From contig CAZNKR010000046.1 of assembly GCA_964573715.1 (NCBI GenBank), positions 1 through 12,837 on the forward strand: 12,837 nt of DNA, in the 5' to 3' direction. The notes beneath the pieces are model-generated. The model did no database searches. It had not been told where the DNA came from and saw only the letters and a program-made list of their open reading frames with translations. The stretch's first letter is position 1; the number at the start of each line of letters is the position of its first letter. The position numbers were made by a program, and so were the translations under genes. This document shows positions 7,566-12,837 of the stretch, piece after piece. This DNA is from SVEL01 sp964573715. Lineage in GTDB: Bacteria > Bacillota > Clostridia > Lachnospirales > Lachnospiraceae.

Positions 7566-7770
7566 ATGTTATCTAGATATTTCTTCCGAACTTAGGCGAA
7601 TTGCGTTGATTATTATATTAATAAGAGCAGGTCTGTCCCTTAATATATCAGATCTGAAAAAAGTAGGTAGACCAGCAATACCACAGATGATTCTTGCTGG
7701 TGCTTCTGTAGATGATGTGTTTGTTATTGTTATGTTTACAACCTTCAGTGGACTTTTATTCCTACAGTGA
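7566..7770 (+). pseudogene. Scar of a cation:proton antiporter
   Basis: ATG 7566 (weak AAAGGTG site before it) reads only nine codons to a stop. A different frame from about 7577 reads ISSELRRIALIIILIRAGLSLN, like an early membrane helix region of Na+/H+ antiporters of the CPA1/NhaP kind. It continues through LKKVGRPAI and then directly into PQMILAGASVDDVFVIV, a segment that in full-length relatives lies some 50-60 residues further on. The frame ends at TGA 7768-7770. So the gene has lost its start, an internal piece and most of its 3' half. Family assignment rests on remembered sequence patterns. Confidence 0.6.
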
Positions 7771-7800
7771 ATTTACGCAATAACTCAAACTGAATAGTTG

Positions 7801-7829
7801 TTGTAGCCTAAATAAAAGTGTGGTAAAAT
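7801..7829 (+). promoter_or_regulatory. Probable promoter of the Nudix gene
   Basis: TTGTAG (7801-7806) and TAAAAT (7824-7829) are separated by 17 bases, and TGG directly before the -10 makes an extended -10. The predicted start of transcription is about 50 bases before the coding start. In the leader, CTACA (7856-7860) can pair with TGTAG (7865-7869) just before the AGGAGG site. Confidence 0.5.
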
Positions 7830-7883
7830 AAGCGTAGAGAAAAACGTGAAAGAACCTACATTTATGTAGTAGAGGAGGTAGGC

Positions 7884-8390
7884 ATGATATTATTACACAC
7901 TTTTGATAGAAAGAATTATGATGAAAGTTGGAAACGATGTGTACGAGATGCAGTACGTGCAATTATCATTAAAGATGGTAAAATAGCAATGGTACATAGT
8001 GAGGCTAAAGGATATTATAAGTTTCCTGGTGGCGGTGCAGAGTTAGATGAGGATCATCGCGCAACATTGGCAAGAGAGACACTTGAAGAAATTGGCCTTC
8101 ATGTAAAGGAAGTAACTGGAGAGCTTGGGATGATTAAAGAGGTCCGAAAAGGATTATACGGACAGGAGATATTTGAACACAACTCTTACTATTATTTTGC
8201 AACAGTGGGTGATGAAATATCAAAGGTTGAACTTGATTATTATGAGGCTGATTTGGGTTATCATCTTGTTTGGACCACATTAAAGGAGGCCTATGATGCA
8301 GATATAGAAAAAGCTAAAGATCATCATACAGATTTTCTATATCGTGAAGCCTGTGTATTGAAATTTTTAATGGACAACATGAATGAATAG
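7884..8390 (+). CDS. Nudix hydrolase
   Basis: Hydrolyses a nucleoside diphosphate linked to another moiety; the substrate cannot be told. The 168-residue protein has a complete Nudix box (G-x5-E-x7-RE-U-x-EE-x-G-U) from G50 to L72, with the metal-binding RETLEE at 64-69; threonine occupies the usually hydrophobic position after RE. The approach FPGGG (47-51) is typical. The C-terminal part is rich in acidic and aromatic residues and has no extra domain I recognise. AGGAGG (7872-7877) lies six bases before ATG 7884. It appears to be a single-gene unit: own promoter in front, strong hairpin behind. Cytoplasmic, with no signal or membrane segment. Confidence 0.92.
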   Translation: MILLHTFDRKNYDESWKRCVRDAVRAIIIKDGKIAMVHSEAKGYYKFPGGGAELDEDHRATLARETLEEIGLHVKEVTGELGMIKEVRKGLYGQEIFEHNSYYYFATVGDEISKVELDYYEADLGYHLVWTTLKEAYDADIEKAKDHHTDFLYREACVLKFLMDNMNE

Positions 8391-8420
8391 CATATATAAT
8401 ATATAATCAAGGTATATTAC

Positions 8421-8452
8421 AAAGCAGATAATTATGTAATTATCTGCTTTCG
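8421..8452. terminator. Hairpin terminator after the Nudix gene
   Basis: AAAGCAGATAATTA (8421-8434) pairs perfectly with TAATTATCTGCTTT (8437-8450), a 14-bp stem. As and Ts at the two stem bases give a short U run in either direction, so it may work both ways, though the T tract on the + strand is brief. Confidence 0.7.
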
Positions 8453-8539
8453 TTATGTGCAATAAGCCTTCATGCAGAAACTGTACTTTCGCAAATATCT
8501 ATGTGAAGGCCAATGGACACCCAATAAAATAATGCAAAG
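8453..8539. other. Leader region of azlC with a small inverted repeat, function unknown
   Basis: GCCTTCA (8466-8472) is complementary to TGAAGGC (8504-8510) across a 31-base loop. A 23-codon frame beginning ATG 8472 ends in a TGA that overlaps the ATG of azlC at 8540 (ATGA), but it has no ribosome binding site and its sequence resembles nothing I know. I see no promoter with good spacing here. Confidence 0.3.
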
Positions 8540-9292
8540 ATGAGAAAAGATAAAATGGAAACAGTAAATAAAAAATGGAATAGTGGAATGAAACATAAAA
8601 GGGCGTTTAGAGAGGGAATGAGGGATGGTACACCCATAGCATTAGGATATTTAGCGGTTTCATTTTCGTTAGGCATTGCTGCAAGGAATGCTGGACTAAA
8701 TCCTTTTATGGGATTAATGGCAAGCTTTTTGAATAATGCCTCAGCAGGAGAATATGCAGGATTTACATTGATGGCTTCCGATGGAACATATCTAGAAATG
8801 CTGATTGTCACCTTTATTGCAAATGCCAGGTATTTACTAATGAGTTGTTCGTTAAGCCAGAAGTTCGCCCCTAATACTCCCTTAATTCACAGACTAATTG
8901 TTGGATATGATGTAACAGATGAGATATTTGGAATATCTATTGCACAAAAGGGATATCTTGATCCGTTTTACAATTATGGAGCTATTTTTGTAGCGGCACC
9001 AGCTTGGGCAGGAGGTACTGCGTTAGGCATTTTAGTTGGTAATATTTTAAATTTCAGATTAGTTAGTGCACTTAGTGTTGCTTTATATGGAATGTTTTTG
9101 GCAATTATTGTACCACAGGCTAGAAAAGATAAGATTGTGGGAGCATTGATAATTATTAGCTTTGCTTTAAGCTATGCATTTGCAAAGCTTCCATACATAA
9201 GCAATATATCTGAAGGAACAAGAACTATTATATTAACAGTAGCTATTTCTGCGGTAGCAGCGATTTGCTTTCCAAGGGAGGAGGAAGAATAA
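8540..9292 (+). CDS. azlC: AzlC-family branched-chain amino acid exporter, large subunit
   Basis: Large membrane subunit of the AzlCD (YgaZH-type) exporter, which removes excess leucine, isoleucine, valine or analogues. The family start FREGMRDGTPIALGYLAVSFSLG is visible, then helices, a central NARYLLMSCSL segment, VTDEIFGI, and a last hydrophobic pair before a short acidic tail. Length is about 234-250 residues depending on start. No start has a good ribosome binding site: ATG 8540, 8555 and 8588 are all possible, and 8588 best matches the usual family N-terminus. Its TAA overlaps the azlD ATG by one base (TAATG), so the two are translationally coupled. Exact substrate is inferred from the family. 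Confidence 0.9.
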   Translation: MRKDKMETVNKKWNSGMKHKRAFREGMRDGTPIALGYLAVSFSLGIAARNAGLNPFMGLMASFLNNASAGEYAGFTLMASDGTYLEMLIVTFIANARYLLMSCSLSQKFAPNTPLIHRLIVGYDVTDEIFGISIAQKGYLDPFYNYGAIFVAAPAWAGGTALGILVGNILNFRLVSALSVALYGMFLAIIVPQARKDKIVGALIIISFALSYAFAKLPYISNISEGTRTIILTVAISAVAAICFPREEEE

Positions 9293-9600
9293 TGTCACAT
9301 AATGCATACATATATATACTTATTATGGGTTTAGTCACCTATGCAATTAGAGTAATTCCAATTACCCTTATACGTGGACAAATTAAAAACAGATTTATCA
9401 AATCCTTTTTATATTATGTGCCATATGTAACACTTGCTGTTATGACCTTCCCAGCCATAATAGAAGCAACCACATCCCCTGTGGCAGGAGCGTTAGCATT
9501 AGTGGCAGGACTGCTATTAGCATGGTATAAGGCTAGTCTTTTTTCTGTGTCAGTATCCTGCTGTGTACTAGTCTTTATTTTGGAGATTATACTAGTATAG
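9292..9600 (+). CDS. azlD: AzlD-family branched-chain amino acid exporter, small subunit
   Basis: Small membrane partner of AzlC. The 102-residue protein has the family N-terminus (YILIMGLVTYAIRVIP) and about four hydrophobic helices, with FLYYVPYVTLAVMTFPAI in the middle. Length is normal for AzlD. A strong GGAGGAGG site (9277-9284), inside the end of azlC, lies seven bases before ATG 9292; an upstream in-frame start at 9265 would have no such site. No clear terminator follows before the riboswitch promoter at 9624. Confidence 0.9.
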   Translation: MSHNAYIYILIMGLVTYAIRVIPITLIRGQIKNRFIKSFLYYVPYVTLAVMTFPAIIEATTSPVAGALALVAGLLLAWYKASLFSVSVSCCVLVFILEIILV

Positions 9601-9623
9601 TTATTTGAAAAAAGATATATTGT

Positions 9624-9652
9624 TTGACAATAATGAATGCCTATGATAAATT
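9624..9652 (+). promoter_or_regulatory. Promoter of the cobalamin riboswitch transcript
   Basis: A consensus TTGACA (9624-9629) is followed after 17 bases by TAAATT (9647-9652), with TGA immediately before it forming an extended -10. Transcription would begin near 9660, about 30 bases before the riboswitch fold. Confidence 0.65.
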
Positions 9653-9689
9653 AATGGGCGAAAACTTAATATTGCAAAGAAATATGGTT

Positions 9690-9878
9690 CGAAAGCTACA
9701 TAGTAGCCTCTAGATCAATAGGGAATCCGGTTAGAATCCGGAGCAACAGCCATTACTGTATTAGATGAAGCAAGACATAGCCATTGCCAAAAAGGTGAGA
9801 AGGCGTCAAGCATGATGATTACATCTATATCTTAAGTCAGGAGACCTGCCATGTTTTTTATAGTTTTAGTAGCTTGGG
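9690..9878 (+). promoter_or_regulatory. Cobalamin (B12) riboswitch
   Basis: The conserved B12-aptamer blocks appear in order: GGGAATCCGG (9721-9730) with its GAATCCGGAG partner, CAGCC..TACTGT (B12-box core, about 9747-9759), GAAGCAAGAC, GCCATTGCC, GAGAAGGCG, and the signature AAGTCAGGAGACCTGCC (9834-9850). A closing P1 helix can form between AAGCTAC (9693-9699) and GTAGCTT (9869-9875). The ~190-base size is right for the class. The family binds adenosyl- or methylcobalamin and normally turns genes off when B12 is plentiful; which cobalamin is preferred cannot be told. It lies in the leader of the two secreted-protein genes that follow. Confidence 0.93.
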
Positions 9879-9943
9879 CGAAGGAAGTGAAGAGATGATT
9901 GCTTTTAATTTACCGTATATTTACGGCTTATTTTGATGAATAG

Positions 9944-9981
9944 CACTCTTTGGATTTATGCCAAGGAGTGTTTTTTATTTT
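9944..9981 (+). terminator. Intrinsic terminator of the riboswitch expression platform
   Basis: CACTCTTTGG (9944-9953) pairs with CCAAGGAGTG (9961-9970) through ten pairs including one G-U, with a seven-base loop, followed by TTTTTTATTTT. It ends 18 bases before the next coding start, as expected for control by premature termination. Between aptamer and terminator, AAGGAAGTG (9881-9889) could partly pair with CACTCTTT as an antiterminator, and CCGTA/TACGG (9913-9926) makes another small hairpin. Confidence 0.85.
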
Positions 9982-9998
9982 CTAGAATTGGAGAAAAA

Positions 9999-11360
9999 AT
10001 GAAAGGATTATTAAAAAGTATTACAAGCATTGTCTGTACAATGATTTTTGTAATGACATTGCTATGTACAACCAGTGGGAATACAGTAAGTGCAAATACA
10101 GTAAGTGCAAATACAGTAAGTGCAAATACAGTAAGTGCCATTACAGCAAAGAAAATAGTGATTTCTGTTGAATTATTTACTGTGGGAGGAGGATTTATTG
10201 TAAATCCTATAGAAGTGACGGTGAGTGAGGGGGAAACCCTTGCAGATGCTATAGTAAATGTTGTTAGTCAAAGTGGTTATGTTTGTTATTATGGTGGAAA
10301 TACAAAGGAAAGCTTTTATTTAGCTTATATTGGTAGTGGTACAAATACCAGTAATAGCTACGAAGGATATACAAAATCCAAAACACCCCAGACACCTAAA
10401 AAAATATCATTTACTACTAGTATAGCAAATGAAATAGTAGAAAAATTAAATCAGGATATAAATATTAATTATTTTGATGAAAATGATTATAGCCAAAACT
10501 ATAAAAATTATATTGGTGAGTTCGTGTATACAAATGGCTCTGGTTTTATGTACTGTGTAAATGGCACATATCCTTCAGTAAGTATGAGCGACTACAATTT
10601 AAAGGATAATGATGTGGTTCGAGTTTCCTATACCCTAGCATATGGTCAGGATATTGGGGGTGCAGTGTCAGTAGGTGGAAGTGCTGGGATATCAGTAAAT
10701 AACTATTATGAAACCGCGAATAAAGACGATTTGATAAAAAGCATAGCTGCCATAAATGCTAATGTAAATAAGGAAAAAGTCCTTTCAAATGCCAAGGTCA
10801 AGACTGCCTACGATACTGCTGTTGCCACAATGGAAAAAATATCAGCAAAAAAGGAAGAAGTAATAAAGGCTACATCAGATTTAAATAAAGCTATTTCTGA
10901 CTATGAAAATACCACAACTGTTGATAATAGTAATACAAATAGCCCAAATGATGCAGATGATGAAAAAGTCAACTATAAGTGTACAAACAATAAGCAAGAC
11001 AATGAATTAAACCCTACGGACCCATTAAATGCAACAAACAATCATAATGAAGAAACTAACAATAAGTACACTGATAGTGTACACAATAATGATAAAACTA
11101 TTGAAAATACCGAAAAAGAAGAAAATTCCAACGATACAAAAGTTGACTATAAGTGTACAAATGGTGAAAAAGTTGGCTATGAGTGTACAAAAAATAACCA
11201 ATCATTAAATGAAGATGAAAAAGCAAATAATAGTTCATTAAATAAAACAGTGTTTGTGATTATGGGTGTATTGGTATTAGTGGTATCAATTGCCATTGGA
11301 CTTTGCTTATACATAAAAAGGTTAAAACCTAAAAAAACCAATGAAATCAACAAAAACTAA
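9999..11360 (+). CDS. Membrane-anchored DUF4430 (transcobalamin beta-like) protein under B12 control
   Basis: Likely a cell-surface corrinoid-binding or corrinoid-handling protein. Layout of the 453 residues: signal peptide (1 to about 32) ending in four NTVSA repeats (28-47); DUF4430-type domain (about 52-215), whose end GFMYCVNGTYPSVSMSDYNL..NDVVRVSY strongly resembles the beta domain of transcobalamin and intrinsic factor; a helical, FIVAR-like segment (242-303); a long Asn/Glu/Lys-rich stalk with three KVxYxCT motifs (323, 381, 391); one membrane helix (416-438) and a basic tail. No LPxTG motif. ATG 9999 is chosen because GGAG (9990-9993) lies five bases before it; an in-frame ATG at 9933 would start inside the riboswitch terminator. 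Cobalamin binding is inferred from domain type and riboswitch, not shown. Confidence 0.85.
   Translation: MKGLLKSITSIVCTMIFVMTLLCTTSGNTVSANTVSANTVSANTVSAITAKKIVISVELFTVGGGFIVNPIEVTVSEGETLADAIVNVVSQSGYVCYYGGNTKESFYLAYIGSGTNTSNSYEGYTKSKTPQTPKKISFTTSIANEIVEKLNQDININYFDENDYSQNYKNYIGEFVYTNGSGFMYCVNGTYPSVSMSDYNLKDNDVVRVSYTLAYGQDIGGAVSVGGSAGISVNNYYETANKDDLIKSIAAINANVNKEKVLSNAKVKTAYDTAVATMEKISAKKEEVIKATSDLNKAISDYENTTTVDNSNTNSPNDADDEKVNYKCTNNKQDNELNPTDPLNATNNHNEETNNKYTDSVHNNDKTIENTEKEENSNDTKVDYKCTNGEKVGYECTKNNQSLNEDEKANNSSLNKTVFVIMGVLVLVVSIAIGLCLYIKRLKPKKTNEINKN
10080..10139 (+). repeat. Four 15-base tandem units at the signal-peptide cleavage region
   Basis: Units of AATACAGTAAGTGCA start at 10080, 10095, 10110 and 10125; the first three are exact and the last differs only in its final base. 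Each encodes NTVSA, so each copy recreates a V-S-A signal-peptidase site. Confidence 0.95.
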
Positions 11361-11397
11361 GTAACTAAATAAATTCAAACAATAAAAGGAGCAAGAA

Positions 11398-12837
11398 ATG
11401 AAAAAAAAAATGATAGTCAGCAAATTAATTAAAAAGGGAATAACTGTTATTACAGCAGGAGGACTATTACTTACCTCTCTAAGTGGAGTACTCATGTACA
11501 CTAATAGTGTATATGCCAATGAAATATACGCCAATGAAACGTATGCAAAAGACAATAAAAAAGCAGCAATAGAAGATGAAGCCATAGATGATATTAGTAA
11601 GGAAATCAATGAAATAAATGAACATATCCAAAATGCAATAAATGCTTCGAAAAACTATAGAGGTATAGAAATAACAGAATCATTATTAGCAAATGATAAA
11701 TTTACATCTAGCGCAAGCTCAACAGGAACAGACTGGATGGCAATGGCTATAGGTAGATGGGGATTTATTGAAGATGGAGAATATAAGCTGTTTGAAGATA
11801 CAAAAGAGAATTGCGATGTATATTTAGAAGCATTAAAAAATTATGTAGAAAATAAGTATGCCCAGAGTGGAACTCTTAGTAGTACAAAGGCTACAGAATT
11901 TCACAGAGCCATTATGGTTATTGCAGCATTAGGCGGTGATCCTACAAGCTTTGGAGAATATGAGGGTGAGTCAATTAATCTAGTGGCAGATGGAACATAC
12001 AACAATCCTTCACCTGGAAAACAGGGATTTAATGGATGGGTTTATGGACTTTTAGCGTTGGATACAAAAGCATATACAGTACCAAGTGATTCACAATATA
12101 CAAGAGAAAGCTATATAGAAAATATATTAATGCTTCAGTTAGCATCAACTCTTAACCCTTCTACAAGTGAGGACAGCATTAATTATGGGGGCTGGTCATT
12201 ATTTGGAAAAGCTTCAGATCCAGATATGACAGCAATGGCTATATGCACACTTGCCCCATATTACAATGATACAACAATATACACTTATACAAATACAAAG
12301 ACAAAAGAAGAACTTAATAAAACTGTAAAAATGGCAATAGATGAAGCACTTAATGAGTTAGGATTAATGCAGACTAGTGATGGAGATTTTGGTTCTTGGG
12401 GAACTACAAATGTGGAAAGCACAGCACAGGTTTTATTGGCGCTTACATCAGTAAACATTAATCCTAATACGGACGAAAGATTTATAAAAACAACATCTCA
12501 GGATGGTGTTGAGGTTACAAAGACATTAATCGATGGAATATTAAAGTATGAAACACCAACTGGTGGCTTTGCTCACACCTATAGTGCATCAAAGGGTTAT
12601 GTTTTTAATTCAATGGCAAATGATCAGGCAACATACGCACTTGTAGCTTACTATCGATATCTTACCGGTATGAATACCTTATATAATATGTCAGAAGAAA
12701 CAATATCTAAAGATGATGAGAACACAGGGGATAATGGTACAGAAAACAATGGTGGTATGGAAGATAATGGTTCTACAGGAAACAATGGTGTTAATGGAAA
12801 TGATGGTGTTAATGGAAATGATGGTGTTAATGGAAAT
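11398..12837 (+). CDS. Secreted helical-repeat (alpha/alpha toroid) protein, cut by window end
   Basis: Probable partner of the preceding DUF4430 protein in surface corrinoid capture. All 480 codons to the window edge are open; the 3' end is missing. AAAAGGAG (11384-11391) lies six bases before ATG 11398, and the gap to the upstream gene is 37 bases, so they form an operon under the same riboswitch. A signal peptide covers residues 1 to about 40. From about 105 to 424 there are repeated helical units with prenyltransferase/squalene-oxidase-like motifs: TDWMAMAIGRWG (111), FNGWVYGLLALD (211), YGGWSLFG..DPDMTAMA (263), GDFGSWGTTNVESTAQVLLAL (329) and GGFAHTY..NDQATYALVAYY (389). This fold is also the B12-binding alpha6/alpha6 barrel of intrinsic factor. 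A Gly/Asn/Asp-rich repeat linker follows. It is unlikely to be a cyclase because it is exported. Confidence 0.83.
   Translation, partial: MKKKMIVSKLIKKGITVITAGGLLLTSLSGVLMYTNSVYANEIYANETYAKDNKKAAIEDEAIDDISKEINEINEHIQNAINASKNYRGIEITESLLANDKFTSSASSTGTDWMAMAIGRWGFIEDGEYKLFEDTKENCDVYLEALKNYVENKYAQSGTLSSTKATEFHRAIMVIAALGGDPTSFGEYEGESINLVADGTYNNPSPGKQGFNGWVYGLLALDTKAYTVPSDSQYTRESYIENILMLQLASTLNPSTSEDSINYGGWSLFGKASDPDMTAMAICTLAPYYNDTTIYTYTNTKTKEELNKTVKMAIDEALNELGLMQTSDGDFGSWGTTNVESTAQVLLALTSVNINPNTDERFIKTTSQDGVEVTKTLIDGILKYETPTGGFAHTYSASKGYVFNSMANDQATYALVAYYRYLTGMNTLYNMSEETISKDDENTGDNGTENNGGMEDNGSTGNNGVNGNDGVNGNDGVNGN
11503..11547 (+). repeat. Three 15-base degenerate units at the signal-peptide cleavage region
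   Basis: Codons 36-50 read NSVYA-NEIYA-NETYA, three five-residue units each ending in a (V/I/T)-Y-A possible signal-peptidase site. The period equals that of the repeat in the preceding gene, but the sequence is unrelated. Confidence 0.75.
12787..12837 (+). repeat. 18-base tandem repeat encoding a GVNGND linker
   Basis: Units GGTGTTAATGGAAATGAT start at 12787, 12805 and 12823; the last is cut by the window end, so the true copy number is unknown. They encode a Gly/Asn/Asp linker after the helical domain, probably leading to a further domain or an anchor. Confidence 0.9.

Noticed and set aside
8358..8400. TGGACA (8371) with TATAAT (8395) as a promoter for azlCD
   Set aside because: The elements are reasonable but the transcript would meet the 14-bp hairpin at 8421-8450 almost at once; with no sign of a switch I cannot tell it from chance in A/T-rich sequence.
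9933..9998. Upstream start of the DUF4430 gene at 9933
   Set aside because: It would place the first codons inside the riboswitch terminator and has no ribosome binding site; ATG 9999 has one and gives a normal signal peptide.

Overview
The window comes from a low-GC Gram-positive anaerobe, most likely a clostridium of the Lachnospiraceae type. The basis is the strongly A/T-rich coding sequence, AGGAGG-type ribosome binding sites, a fused FeoA-FeoB iron transporter with the clostridial-style GNQNCGKTT P-loop, and secreted proteins carrying NTVSA-type repeats. Assignment below that level is not possible from the sequence alone. All intact genes lie on the + strand.

Layout. Bases 1-287 hold a relatively GC-rich inverted-repeat element and a terminator-like hairpin. 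Bases 288-718 are a gene scar: the start of a BceA-type ABC ATPase joined to the end of its BceB-type permease. Next come feoAB (ferrous iron uptake, with a possible Fur box) and copA (copper-exporting P-type ATPase with a CopZ-like C-terminal domain). Fragments of sensor kinases flank copA. An RsmH-family rRNA methyltransferase paralogue with an N-terminal extension follows, then a short antiporter scar, a Nudix hydrolase with its own promoter and a strong hairpin after it, and the azlC-azlD branched-chain amino acid exporter.

The most interesting part is 9624-12837. A good promoter drives a cobalamin riboswitch that ends in a clear intrinsic terminator. Behind it lie two secreted-protein genes. 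The first encodes a membrane-anchored protein with a DUF4430 (transcobalamin beta-domain-like) domain. The second, cut by the window end, encodes a secreted protein with prenyltransferase/squalene-oxidase-like helical repeats. These two folds are the beta domain and the alpha6/alpha6 barrel that together form animal intrinsic factor and transcobalamin. The simplest reading is a two-polypeptide, B12-repressed surface system for capturing corrinoids; this is an inference from domain types and the riboswitch.

Two patterns recur. (1) At least three loci are scars in which the two ends of a gene or gene pair survive and the middle is deleted. (2) In-frame tandem micro-repeats sit in protein linkers (FeoAB, CopA, the helical-repeat protein) and, with a 15-base period, at the signal-peptide cleavage region of both secreted proteins. 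CopA also contains a well-placed internal ribosome binding site and ATG that would release its last domain as a free 69-residue CopZ-like chaperone.
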